NCBI GenBank assembly: GCA_030760725.1
Contig: JASWHV010000003.1
Coordinates: 61,089,264 to 61,153,263 of the forward strand
Source of the DNA: Neostapfia colusana
Lineage: Eukaryota; Streptophyta; Magnoliopsida; Poales; Poaceae
Length of the DNA: 64,000 nt
Direction: 5' to 3'
Below, in pieces: positions 20,851 through 32,699 of the stretch (positions are counted from its first letter, which is position 1; each line of letters opens with the position of its first letter). The notes under the pieces are model-generated. The model was not told the DNA's origin and made no database searches. It saw nothing but the letters and a program-made list of their open reading frames with translations. Made by a program: the position numbers and the translations under genes.

Positions 20851-21040
20851 ACAAATTAATGACGGCAAAATTTATTAACGACGGTGCTGTCGTTAATAAA
20901 AATATTCACGACGGTGGATTTTGGCCGTCGTGAATAATGCACTTATTCACGATGGTAGACCTAGACCGTCGTGAATAAGTACATTATTCACGATGGCAGG
21001 CCCTCACCGTCGTGAATAAGGAGGTTTTTTGCCGTTGGAC
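20851..21040. mobile_element. Small palindromic element (MITE/CACTA-derived, about 190 bp)
   Basis: Ends carry an imperfect inverted pair, GACGGCAAAA near 20861 and TTTTTTGCCGTT near 21026. Inside are four hairpins in a row: 20872-20899, 20903-20936, 20942-20979 and 20984-21019, each with TTATTCACGA(C/T)GG-type arms. It resembles the subterminal arrays of CACTA elements and the array at 721-965. No coding capacity. Confidence 0.55.
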
Positions 21041-21913
21041 TTGCGACCTTTACGACGTCGGTCACCACCAGATGAGAAAGACCTGGACGATGTTGCTGGT
21101 GGAGTCGGTGGCGGTTGTGTAGAGTTAGTTTAAGTAGGAACACCAGAGTTAGACTGATGAGATGCACCAGTGGCTAACAACACGGTATTTGCCTCCATCT
21201 TTGCGGTATGGGCTTGGTGTTGCTCATCTTGGAGTAAATAATCTTGGACAAACAAGAAAGTGGGCAGAGGCTTACGAGCGGTGATCACAGAGAATAGCAT
21301 GACTGAACCTGGAGATCAGGCCGTGCAATGCATTGATCACCATGGAGGCATCAGTTATGGGATGACCGACATCTCGTAACAGATTGGCCAACTCTTTAAG
21401 GCGCCCGAAGTAGTCCGAGATTGATAGCTCACCCTGGAACAAGCTGTGAAATTCCTGAAGAGCATAAACAGCTCTTTGATCTGCATTGTCAAGAAACAAC
21501 CCTCTAATTGCAGACCAAATAGAATAGGCTGTAGGATCAGGAGTTCTAATCATCTTCATCAAGTTAGGCGTAATAGAGTTGTATAACCAAGAAATGATGC
21601 AATGATCAATTTGTACCCAGTCAGCATTGTGCCACATTGTGCGGGCATCAATGGTCCCGTCAATGTGACCTGCCAAGCCGAACTTACGAAACATGGCGTC
21701 GAAGAAGGAACTCCATATAGAAAAGTTGGAATCACCATAGTCGAGCACACTGAGGACGTGAGCTCGAATATTTACATGCTGAATAGTGGTGACAGCAACA
21801 GAAGTTTGTGGAGGGGATTCAACAAAGGGGTTAGATTGACTGGAGATAGAGAAGCCAGCAGGTGTGGGAGGAGAAATCGCAATGAAGGCGACGTCGGAAG
21901 CAAGATGGATCAA
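21041..21913 (-). pseudogene. Copia1 gag
   Basis: Residues such as NFSIWSSFFDAMFRKFGLAG, LWHNADWVQIDHCIISWLY-type blocks and ALQEFHSLFQGELSISDYF are those of the plant copia Gag (UBN2/Retrotran_gag type). No ATG stands in frame near the start; the frame begins just inside the PBS. It is followed on the minus strand by a frame break near 21272 and a Ser/Gly-rich tail cut by the inserts at 21040. Confidence 0.75.
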
Positions 21914-21914
21914 T

Positions 21915-21929
21915 GGTCTCGTGATACCA
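21915..21929 (-). other. Copia1 primer-binding site
   Basis: TGGTATCACGAGACC on the minus strand adjoins the LTR remnant end CTCTATA. It matches the first eight bases of an initiator-tRNA-Met PBS and then diverges. Confidence 0.65.
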
Positions 21930-21944
21930 TATAGAGATTACAAG

Positions 21945-23894
21945 TGTAAAGGTCCCAAAAATATGAATACAAAGAAACTAAAGTTTGAACAAACATTTGG
22001 TTTCACGTGTAGGAAATCGGGACTTGTTTAAAATTTTCACATGTGATGATGCACATGAGAGCTCTCTCTACACAAACTTAAATTTTTATTTGCATGCTTG
22101 GAACCAAGTTGGATTTAAAAACCACATATGTGAAATTATCATGTGCAATAGAAAGTTTAAAAATCAGCTTTTGAACTTAATATGTTCAACCAAATTTCAA
22201 ATGGGTAGCACAATAGAAATGCAAACTGTTGTGGTGAAAATCCCATTTGCAGCAGCCAAATCAAAAATCAGATTTCATATTTGAATTCATCAGGCCCAAA
22301 TTAGTGGTTATGCAAAGTTTCATGAATTTTGGAGATACTTTGCTAGCTATTTAAAAGAGGACTTTGAATTGCATAGGAATTCAAATTTAAATTTGAATTT
22401 GAATGAAACTTTCCAATTATCCAAATGCAGTTCAGATTCGAACTTCCAACAATTGAATTTGGTTGTTTGCCAAAAATTGAGATCTTTTAGAGGATAAGAG
22501 GGAGCTGACTTGTGGGACCCACATGTCATTGGGGGCAGTAGACTTGCAACCGAAGTCTGTTCCTCTGTTTCTCACTCGAGCCAGACCGAAGCTCCCCGGG
22601 CGACACCGAGACACACCGAGGACACATCCTCACGGCCCCACTCACGCAGGCGAGCTGCTTCCCGGCCTCATAACCTCATGCCGTGCTCGTTTTGCCCACG
22701 AAACCCAGAACTGACGTCTGTTCTTCCTCACGCACGAACTGAACAGAGACGGCCTCGCCGCCACTACGGTCTCGATCGGGAACCCTCGTTCCCGTGTGTA
22801 CGAAGCCTCAAGCATTAGTGAAACAGCGCCAGGGATCCCGCCACGACCTTCTCGGACCACAGATGACCAGTTCTTGGCTTCCCTCACGCGGGAACAAGTT
22901 CTTCTTGCAGTGGCCGAGAGCAACCAAAGGAAGAGGCTCCCGTGGACAGATCAAACCGGAACCTTTCAAAGCCAAGCAAAGGCACTTTTGGACGTGCTGG
23001 ACCTTCATTCTGCTCACCTCCAAAGCTTGGCCCGAGTTGTTGATCGTCGCCGGTGGATTTTCTGATTTTCTTCTGGCCGGTGCAAAACCACCATCGGGTA
23101 AGAAATCATCAAATTCCCGACCGATGTTCATTTGTAGTTCACCAATCTTAGAACAACCGAGCTAGACTAGGTAGGCAACAAATTTCCTTCGCAACCCTAG
23201 CGTGAAATCACGTGTTGACGGCCTATTTAGCGGTTTTCCGACGGCGCACCGTCGTTCTCACCTCGGGCGCACGGTGAGATCACCTTTAGAGCCTTTCCCG
23301 AGCTATGGGGCGTTTAGATCGAGCTTCTACATGTCGCATCGGTGCTTTAGGGATTGGAAACCTAAGGTTTTAGTGGCTAGGCCATCGGATAAACGTTGCC
23401 GAAGTTACACCGAGCCGCCGCACCGTCGCTAGCCATGGTGGGGTCATCGCCGGCGTGGGGCGACCTCCCCAACGTGTTCCTCGTGTTGATTAAGGGGCTG
23501 GCGGTGAGTTTAGGGCCTGGAGGTGGTCGGTAGGACGTGTTCTGGTGAGCTCCGGTGAGCTCTGAGCGCGGGAATAGCGAAAGGTTGAAGAAGAAGGGGC
23601 CAGGCCCGCTGTCAGTGCGAGGAGAAATCCAATTGGGATCTTCTGTTGCACCGGATACATTTGTGACTGTGTGCCGATATCCCTGTAACCCTGTGTGTCC
23701 TTCTCCCAAAACGCGCCATGTCACCCCGGATCCCACCGTCAGACTTTATACTTTTCCCCGGATTTATTTGAATTTCAGATTTGGATCAAACTTTAGAAGA
23801 GCATAACTTTAGTTAGGAAACTCCAAATCAGATGATTCAAATTGGTTTAGGTTCATATTGAAAAACTCTATCCAAATGTACAACCCAATTTCTA
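21945..23894 (+). repeat. Gypsy B 5' LTR, 3' part deleted
   Basis: It starts TGTAAAGGTCCC. From about 23895 the sequence TCTACGACTCTTCATGTCG matches the internal leader of C (47630), so a deletion has removed the LTR 3' end and the PBS. The GC-rich middle (22530-23760) has long but unsupported open frames on both strands, which I treat as chance. Confidence 0.85.
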
Positions 23895-25145
23895 CGACTC
23901 TTCATGTCGTTTGGAGTATTCGAGCAACGCCCTTCCCTAGCATGCTACGGGTAAGTACGGGAGACCTCGTCACGTGGTTAGTAACGTGATCACGTAGCTC
24001 AAGGAGTGTTTGGCTTGAGAACACCCGTGCGAGTGATGACGGACGGGTGTATGAAACTGTTATGGAGCTGGGTTCGTTTTGATGATTGTGTGTGACTTAT
24101 GCAGATATTAACCACAAAAACCATATTACGAGTAGAACATGTTTCCGAGTGACTGTCTTAGTGCCACCGATACGGATATGCCAGTATAATCCGGTTAAGT
24201 TTTTCTTTTGGTGAGGCAACGTAGTACCGACATCTCTCTTACGGTGCATCGACACCGTACTAAACTTAATAACCTCTTCCCTATGAAAAAATGATTCATG
24301 AACTAACTTTCAACTAAAAATGGAAGTTTTGCAAGAAATATTAGTTACTGAACTCTTATTTTGAGCTAAGATTCAAATGAGAGAATGACTAGGCTTCAAA
24401 AGTTTCAAAAACAGAGTGCTCTGTCTCCGGCAGAAATTCTTGCTGGACTTTGACAGAGCATAACTCTGAGTAGCTTTACCCAATGTAGTTGTATGATACA
24501 GTTCTGGAAATATTTTTAAGTGCTCTACAAATTCTCAGTAGAACTCCAGAGCAAAACCGCACGCCAAATTGGTGAAAAGTACAGTTGAATGCAAGCTTTC
24601 CAGAACAAGGACAGAAGCAAAACCTCTCTGGACATTTCTGTATTTCAGCCATAACTCTCTGTAGAAAAATCCTTAAGGATCATATGATACATCGTTAGAC
24701 AGGTTATGAGATATTCAACATTTTTGTAGTTCAAAGTTTGTCCTTATTCGTATTGTATTTGCATATACAACTGTGATAAAACCAGCCACATGCAAAGGAG
24801 ATGCTGGCAAATTTTATCCAGGAATTCTGTCAAATTTGGAAAATCATAACTTTTGATCCAGAGATGATCTGGAGGCATAGAAATACTCGTTGGAAAGATA
24901 TTGAATTTAACTTTAACTGTTGTATTCAACTTGAGTTATGAAAATGCTGTTAACTGGATCAAAACCTGGGTTAAGTGCAAACTGGTATGTTCTGTACAGA
25001 AAAGTTGACTAGTTATGCATACTTTAAGGATTTGAGTAAACATGAATGTTGTTACTGCTTTCATAAAGTTTTGACATATTCATGTTTTCCTTAGCTTCAC
25101 ATAATGTTGAGTTCATGTTAACTCATCTCGAAATGTATTTGCAGT
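23895..25145 (+). other. Gypsy B leader
   Basis: AT-rich untranslated leader, related to 47630-48860 of element C. It ends TTTGCAGTATGG, an acceptor-like CAG one base before the gag ATG. No coding capacity seen. Confidence 0.6.
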
Positions 25146-26291
25146 ATGGTTCATAACCGCTCTTCGAGTAAGGCCGGGAGTTCTCGCCGAGGCGGCGATA
25201 ATTCTATTCCACCATCGGAACCACCATCCACGGGATGGATGGATCTTATGACTCGGGTTGTCGAGTCTAACCAAGAGAACACCAGGCTACTCCAAGAAGC
25301 AACTCAAGAGAACACACGATTACTCCAAGACTTGGTACAGCAAGGCATACTTCAACACACGCAACAAGTCGTTCCATCTCGGAACGCTTACCTGGATTTT
25401 TTGGCAACTCAACCGCCAATCTTTACGGAACCTACCGAACCTGTAGAAGCAGATCAGTGGCTTCATGTCATGGTGTCCAAATTTGGAGTATTCGAGTGTG
25501 ATGAGATTCAGAAGACAGTATTTGCCGCTCAACAACTTCATGGAGCCGCCGGAAATTGGTGTGTTGAACATCTTGCCACCATTCTGGAAGGCCATCAAGT
25601 GACATGGACGGAATTCTGTGAAGCCTTCTGTGCTCGTCACATACCGATAGGTATTATCAAGACCAAGCGGGAAGAATTTTTGAAATTAAAACAAGGGGAC
25701 ATGAGTGTCCTTGAATATGTCAAAAGGTTTAATCATTTGGCTCAATACACCCCCGAATATGTGGCGACAGAAGAGGCACGGTGTGACCATTTCTTCTATG
25801 GCCTGAGTGCCATATTACAGGAGAAATTAGCCGTGTTCAACAAAGGCAATTACACCGACATGGTCAATGCGGCTTTCATACAAGAAAAGCCAACACTCGA
25901 GTTGCAAGCGGAGAAAAGAAAAATGAGTGATATCGTGCAGGCCAAAACAAGTTAGGTGCTCCAAAAATACCGTTTGGTGTACCGAACGCCATCCGATCAA
26001 ATATGGAGGCCACCTGTATGATCAACTCCTCAGAGGTTGATTGCTGGTCAAGTACCACAACTTGCACCACCTCCACAGCAGCATCATCGGACGGTGGTTT
26101 GTGCTCCATCGCTGCTGCCATATGTACCTAGTTTTCAACCACAAGTCAGTGAAGAACTGGAGAGACATCCGTGTTTCACTTGTGGTCAGATGGTCCATTA
26201 TGCTAGGTATTGTGCGGAGAGAATTCAAGGCTGCGGGTCATCATATTTGCAATATTCAGACCCATACCTAAATCTGCAAAAAAGAGGGTAG
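25146..26291 (+). pseudogene. Gypsy B gag, broken
   Basis: It starts MVHNRSSSKAGSSRRGG at 25146, soon after an acceptor-like GCAG. A repeated ENTRLLQEATQENTRLLQD helix (about residues 38-58) is followed by the Gag domain (FLATQPPIFTEPTEPVEADQ, TKREEFLKLKQGDMSVLEY). The frame closes at 25955. The zinc knuckle is in another frame at about 26165-26210 (CFTCGQMVHYARYC), with the usual Gly before His changed to Val. No ORF0 precedes it. Confidence 0.8.
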
Positions 26292-26315
26292 ACAAGGGGC
26301 AGCATTCACTACACA

Positions 26316-29300
26316 GTGATTGATGATGTTCCGAAAGGAGAAGCCGCGTTAGCAGAGATGTTTTCTTTGAATCAGCTACCGGTGTTAATTCTCTTTGATT
26401 ACGGTACCACACACAACTTTATTAGCCAATCTTTTGTGGCTCAATATCAGCTCCAAACTACTTTTACAAAGAGTCAATACCCCATATCTTCGCCGAGGGC
26501 AGCATTACAGCAAGCGACGTTGTCTCCCGAGCACCTCTCTGTTTGGGGGGGGGGGGGGGGGTAGAATATACCCCACCACCCTCATCATTCTTGGGGGTTT
26601 GAAGATCGATATTATTTGGGGGATGTCGTGGTTGAATTACCACAATGCGGTTCTCAACATCAGTTACCGAACCGTTGAGCTCAACTCCCCACAGCACGGT
26701 CTTCAGGTATTATTTCTTGGCGCCAGTCGGCAACAAATTGCAACATTAAACCACTCGGAAACTGTGAAGATAGAGAACATTCCGGTGGTACGTGAATATC
26801 CAGATGTTTTTCCTGATGATTTACCGGGCATGCCACCTGAGCGGGAGTAGAGTTCAAGATTGAACTTGCGCCGGGAACAACACCGATATCACAAAGGCCG
26901 TACAAGATGGCACCCAATGAGCTGGCAGAATTGAATACACAGCTGAATGCCCTAATGAGCAAGGGCTTCATACGACCGAGTTCGTCACCTTGGGGTTGTT
27001 CAGCATTGTTTGTCAAGAAGAAGGACGAAACACTACAGCTTTGTGTTGATTATCATCCTATTAACGCCGTTACCCTCAAGAACAAGTATCCACTACCTTG
27101 CATTGATATGCTCTTCAATCAATTAGTGGGTGCTAAAGTATTCTCAAAGATGGATTTCGGTCCGGATATCATCAGATTAAAATCTGGGCAGAAGATATTT
27201 CGAAGACGGCATTCTCGATGAGATACGTTTTATATGAGTATCTCGTTATGTCTTTTGGGTTGACCAACGCCCTAGCTCACTTTTATGTACCTGATGAACT
27301 CAGTGTTCATGCCGGAGTTGGATAAATTCGTCGTTGTCTTTATCGATGGCATCTTGGTGTACTCCAAGTCAGAAGAAGAACATGCTGAGCATCTGCATAT
27401 TGTGCTACAAAGATTGCGAGGTCACAAGCTCTATGCAAAATTCAGCAAGTGCGAATTTTGGATTAATCAAGTACCTTTCCTCGGACACATTATTTCAGCG
27501 GAGGGCATCGCTATAGATCCGAGTAAGATTATCCAAGTGCAGAAATGGGAATTACCAAAGTCTGTACATGAAATCCGAAGCCTCCTCGGTTTAGCGGGTT
27601 ATTATCGGAGGTTCATATCGAGCTTCTCAAAGATCACTAAACCGATGACGGGACTATTAAAAAAGAGAACCAAATTTGACTAGGGTGCTGCGTGTGAACG
27701 AGCTTTCAAGACTTTAGTGAAGCATCTCACAACAGCACCAGTTCTTGCTCACCCGAATACAATAAAGCCATTCAACGTTTATTGCGATGCATCTGGCTTC
27801 GATCTTGGCTGCGTGTTGATGCAAGAAGGACGAGTGGTCGCTTATGGATCTCATCAACTCCGGAAACCATGAGCAGCATTACCCAACTTATGATCTTAAG
27901 TTAGCTGCCTGATCCTTGCTTTAAAGATGTGGAGGCATTACTTGCTCGGAAATCTTGTACACCTCTACACCGACCACAAGAGCCTGAAATACATCTTCAC
28001 TCAGAAAGAATTGAACATGAGACAACGAAGATGGTTAGTGCTCATTAAATATTATGAACTTGAGATTCATTATCATCCTGGAAAGGCGAATGTGGTTGCC
28101 GATGCGCTCAGTCATAATGCGCATGTCCATCACTTGACTATTGCTGAAATGGATGATAAAGAACCAAGTCTCCGTGTCATCCCGTATGGAGCCCTCTATA
28201 ATCTTGCTCTCATTCCTACTATCCAAGAGGAGATCATTGAGTCTCAAAGAAAAGACAAGGGTATGTCTCACATTCGGCGAAGAATGGACAACGGAGAGAT
28301 GAAGTGCTTCCGGAAAGATGAACAGGGTACGTTGTAGTTCAATGACCGAATAGTAGTACCTCGGGATATGGGACTACGGAAGAAAGTTTTGGATGAAGCT
28401 CATTTGTCCAAATTTTCCATTCATCCAGGCAGCAATAAAATGTACCAAGATCTCTAGAAGAAATTTTGGTGGACACGTATGAAACACGAGATTGCAAAAT
28501 ACGTTTCGTAATGTGATACGTGTCAAAGAGTGAAGACCGACCATATGAGGAAGTCGGGCCTGCTGCAACCATTACAAATACTAGCATGGAAGTGGGAAGA
28601 CTTGAGTATGGACTTCATCGTCGGGTTGCCGATGACCTCCCACCAACATGATTATATTTGGGTAATCATTGACTAGTTAACCAAATCAGCACACTTCATC
28701 CCTGTGCATACCGGTTACAACGCGAAGAAGTATGCGGAGTTGTACATAGCACGGATCTTGTGCTTACATGGAGTTCCACGTACCATTGTGTCCAACAGAG
28801 GGTCTTTGTTTGTAGCCCGTTTCTGGGAGCAGCTACACGCATCCTTGGGAACCAAATTGATTTGAAGCTCCGCGTATGCCCCTCAAACCGATGGGCAAAC
28901 TGAGAGGGTGAATCAAATACTTGAAGATATGCTAAGAGTGTGTGCCATCCACCACGTTAAGAACTGGGATGACCACTTACCGTTGGCGGAATTCTCGTAC
29001 AACAATGGTTATCAAACAAGCATCAAAATGGCAGCATATGAAGCTCTCTACGGCAGGAAGTGCCGTACACCATTGAAGTGGTGCGAGTCGGTGAACGAGT
29101 AATGTTCGGGGTTGATCTTGTCAACGATGCTGAAGACAGAGTTAGGATAATACAAGAGAACCTGAAGGCTGCTCAATCGTCGGAGAGAACGTGTATCTTT
29201 GTGTGTCTCCGATGAAAGAAATTCATCTGTTCGGTGTCAAGGGGAAACTTGCTCCCCTATTTATCGGTCCGTTTGCCATCACGGAGAAGTACAGAACCGT

Positions 29301-29585
29301 AGCCTACCGGCAAACCTTGCTGGTATTCATGACATATTCCACGTGTCCCAGATGCGGAAGTGTGTCAAGTGTACAGCTGCTGTCCGCACCGAAGAAATCG
29401 ATGAGTTGAAGCCAGATCTCATATATACCAAGCAACCCATTCAGATTATCGATGAGAAGACCCGGATCACCCGGAATCAGACTTTGAAATTTTACGAAGT
29501 CCTGTGGAGTAATCATATCATGGAAGAGGCGACGTGGGAAAGTGAAGATTACATCCACAAGAAATATCCAGAACTTTTGTCATAG
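26316..29585 (+). pseudogene. Gypsy B pol with chromodomain, broken
   Basis: Recognisable in order: protease (LFDYGTTHNFIS near 26390, with the catalytic DSG read as DYG), a 17-G run at 26545-26561, RT (CVDYHPINAVTLKNKYPLP near 27040; FVVVFIDGILVYSK near 27330, with the second Asp of the active site changed to Gly), RNase H (YTDHKSLKYIF near 27965; YHPGKANVVADALS near 28070), integrase (LLQP, MDFIVGLP near 28608, QTDGQTERVNQ near 28880) and a chromodomain (EVLWSNHIMEEATWESED, about 29490-29545). More than eight stops or frame changes make it non-functional. Confidence 0.85.
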
Positions 29586-29622
29586 ACTTTGTAATTACCC
29601 TCCCATCTCGTTCTTCTTTTGT

Positions 29623-29657
29623 AATCTCGGGACGAGATTCTTTTAAGGGGGGAGGAA
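29623..29657 (+). other. Gypsy B hairpin and polypurine tract
   Basis: AATCTCG-GGA-CGAGATT at 29623-29639 is followed directly by TTTTAAGGGGGGAGGAA, ending at the 3' LTR start TGTAAAGG (29658). Confidence 0.8.
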
Positions 29658-30123
29658 TGTAAAGGTCCCAAAATATGAATACAAAGAAACTAAAGTTTGA
29701 ACAAACATTTGGTTCCACGTGTAGGAAAATTGGGACTTGTTTAAAATTTTCACATGTGATGATGCACATGAGAGCTCCCTCTACATAAGCTCAAATGCTT
29801 ATTTTCATGCTTGGATCCAAGGTGGATTTAAAAACCACAGATGTGAAGTTATCATGTGCAATAAAAAGTTTAAAAAATAGCTTTTGAACTTAATATGTTC
29901 AACTCAAATTTCAAATGGGTAGCACAATAGAAATGCAAACTGTGTTGGTAAAAATCCCATTTCCAGCAGCCAAATCAAAAATCAGATTTCATATTTGAAT
30001 TCCTCAGGTCCAAATTAGTGGGGATCCAAAGTTTAATGAATTTTGGAGATACTTTGCTAGATATTTAAAAGAGGACTTTGAATTGCATAGGAATTCAAAT
30101 TTAAATTTGAATTTGAATGAAAC
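29658..30123 (+). repeat. Gypsy B 3' LTR, first part
   Basis: It matches 21945-22410 closely and stops at 30123, where copia2 is inserted. The last five bases GAAAC are the left copy of the copia2 target duplication. Confidence 0.9.
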
Positions 30124-31714
30124 TGTAGGATCGAAGAGCACGTGAAAAGCTACCAGAGGGGGTGAATGGTAGATTAAAACTTTTTGCAGCGGAAACAACA
30201 AAAATCCCTCAGCAAAAAATCAATCGGTTAAAGAAACCGTGTGTGCAAGTGTTTTCAAACGTGTTCAACCGTGACAAATCAAGTAGAGAGGTAGAGAATC
30301 AAGTCACAGATCTAATGCAACAAGAATCACTTGAAAACACGAAGTAAAACTTGAGATACGATCAAAACATTAAACGAAGATCAATCTGTTCTACCCGATA
30401 TAAAACAGATCTGCAACGCTGAAAATAAACTCGTGTATCTCAAAAACTACAGATCCGAAGCTCGTGAAAATTTCACAGATGATATATAATTGAGTTGTGA
30501 AGACAACCCAAAAAGAATCACGTCAATCGGATCTGTAAAACTCGAGTTATGAACGAAACACCGAAACAACATCGGTCTGTCCAGAAACTCGGCGAGAAAG
30601 ACTTGACGAAAAACAAGTCGGACGAACAAGGCACAAAAGCTCCTCGAAACTATGAACTTTATTCAATAGAAACACAAGAGGAACAGCCCAAAGTTCTATC
30701 CCCATGAGAGCTCTGGCCTCCCTTGCTTTTATAGCCAGCCCTCAGGCTAATCAATCCAATCTAGGACTCCTACTCCTAATTGGACTCGTATCCTAACTTA
30801 CCATAACTGCTCAGGACTCTCCTATTCACACATAGAAGCAATTGTGAGACTTCCAAACACCTTAGGAACGTCCTAAACATTCCTAAAACAACTCAACTTC
30901 GTACCTAGCATGAAATCCTATCATAACCAACTCAAATCTTCCATATTTGAGCCATATCCGACTCAGCCTCAGCCTGAGTACGCAATCCAGCCGGTTAGAC
31001 CTTTCCGACCAATTCTTTATGTCCACTTCTCTTCATCACGCCTTCGAACAATGTTGCCACATCCATGCACTCCTTGCACACGTGCAAACACCTCCCAACG
31101 ACGTACACGCAACCTTCATATGCATTGCCCTTGATCCAAACATGTTGCGCGACCTCCCGATCAACTCAACCACAGCTCCTCCCGAACTTGGTTGTTGGAA
31201 CCTCATCTCCTCCCTGAGACTAGTCCATGGATCCCGTAACCAGCCATGTCTTGAACTCAAGCAACACCTGCACATGAATAAACAACCAATTCTTCCGAGC
31301 ATGAGTCCTCGACTTGACTCACGTTAGTTCAAAAACCACAACACCTTACATGAGCACGTCACATAAGCATGTTGCAAACCATATCAAATGATAACAGCCA
31401 TAACCACCAAAACACACCAAAAACTTAGCAAATTAATACTAAGCAAACCTTCCCATAAAGCAAGTTTGAAACATTGCGAGTTAAAAGCAAAAACAAGACG
31501 TTGCAGTTCTACGAGTTGAACTTCACGGGAGCTCCCTAAAAACAAGCTCCGGACCTCACAGAAGCTCTCCAGACCTTGCCAACACTTGGCGGACCTAACA
31601 AAGAACTTGTCGGACCTTGCCACAGAAGAATGTTTTGGCAATATTCAAAACTTTGAATGTTAATGCTAACTTTTATCCTAATTGCCAATGTATTCAGCAC
31701 ACATAGGTCTCACA
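30124..31714 (-). repeat. Copia2 3' LTR (1,591 bp)
   Basis: On the minus strand it runs from TGTGAGACCTATGTG (31714) to ...GATCCTACA (30124). A TATA motif CTATAAAAGC lies at 30725-30734. Nearly identical to the other LTR, indicating a fairly recent insertion. Confidence 0.9.
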
Positions 31715-32699
31715 ATCTCCCCCTTGATGAATGCATTGGCAACACCAATTAAAATCCGAACATTGGCTTATGAAAAGTTTTGAAAAGCTTTGAAAACTCA
31801 TTTCTCCCCCTTTATTAATTTCTCCCCATTTTTTAAAATCAGAGAAGGAAGAAAGTGTATAACATATGCAAAGTGTAAAAAAAATCTCTCCTTATACATA
31901 TTTCTCCCCCTTTGACAATGTATTCAGCAAGGTTCAAAGGAGAAATTTTTAATTGTTATGAGCATATTATAACATATACATACAAAAAAAAGCTCATCCA
32001 AGTCATACTATCAGGTTACTTACACTATCACATCAATGAGATACATAAAGTAGTGTAAGCCATGCTAGAGATCAAATGTATTTTTCAGTTTAAGCAAGTC
32101 ATGATCTCCCTTACTCAACTATTTCAAAACCTGAAAACATGACACTTGTTGCTGCATTTTTATTATTCATAATCATTTAAGGCACAAAGTTGATCATATG
32201 ATATTTGCAAGAGATTATATGTCGCATCAGCCTTATTCTAACCAACCAAGTCAAGCCTATGTCATTTGACAATCAGAAGCTTAAGGACATGGTTTTAGTC
32301 ATACACAATTCCTTCCAAGTTCATATCTTAGTGTAATGATAAGCAATCTCAAAAGAAGAAGTGCGATGCATGCATATTCTCTTGATCTTTTCTCAATTTT
32401 TTATTTGAAAACTCAACATGTGAGCTGATCACTTGATTAATTTTTTATGATTAAAAGCACTTGTGAGCACGCAACAAGTTCAAAACAGCAAGAAAGTTCG
32501 ATCATGACCAGATTTAGTGTAAGTAATTATTCCAATTACTAGTCATGGCAAAAACTACAAAATGTATAACATGAGTAATGTAGTAAGAACTTTCAGCCTG
32601 TAAAAGGAATCACAAAGTCATATATGTATGAAATACTATGCTCATATTATTTTAGTTTCAGATTCACACATAGACTTTCAAAGTTTCAAAAACTCCCCC
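31715..32699 (-). other. Copia2 3' non-coding region with repeated polypurine motifs
   Basis: About 985 bp without genes between the pol stop and the 3' LTR. On the minus strand, AAGGGGGAGA occurs directly before the LTR (31716-31725) and again at 31804-31813 and 31903-31912; variants are at about 31821 (TGGGGAGA) and, right after the pol stop codon, at 32692-32699 (GGGGGAGT). Multiple polypurine tracts here are a known Sirevirus trait. Confidence 0.65.

Larger units (their letters stand above)
16301..21944 (-). mobile_element. Copia1: decayed Ty1/copia element with internal insertions
   Basis: Order on the minus strand: a 15-bp remnant of the 5' LTR (21930-21944), PBS, gag, foreign inserts (about 20053-21040), protease, integrase, RT, RNase H, 3' LTR (16301-16465). 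The gag-protease-integrase-RT order defines Ty1/copia. The frame is broken many times. Gypsy B inserted at 21945, within the 5' LTR, so the rest of that LTR is outside this block. Confidence 0.8.

Noticed and set aside
22510..23806. Several 60-120-codon frames in the B 5' LTR
   Set aside because: All fall within LTR sequence. The counterpart at 39904-40442 keeps similar frames only because the DNA is similar.
30910..31327. 126-codon frame in the copia2 LTR (also 39030-39410)
   Set aside because: LTR-internal, Ser/His/Pro-rich and on the strand opposite to element transcription.
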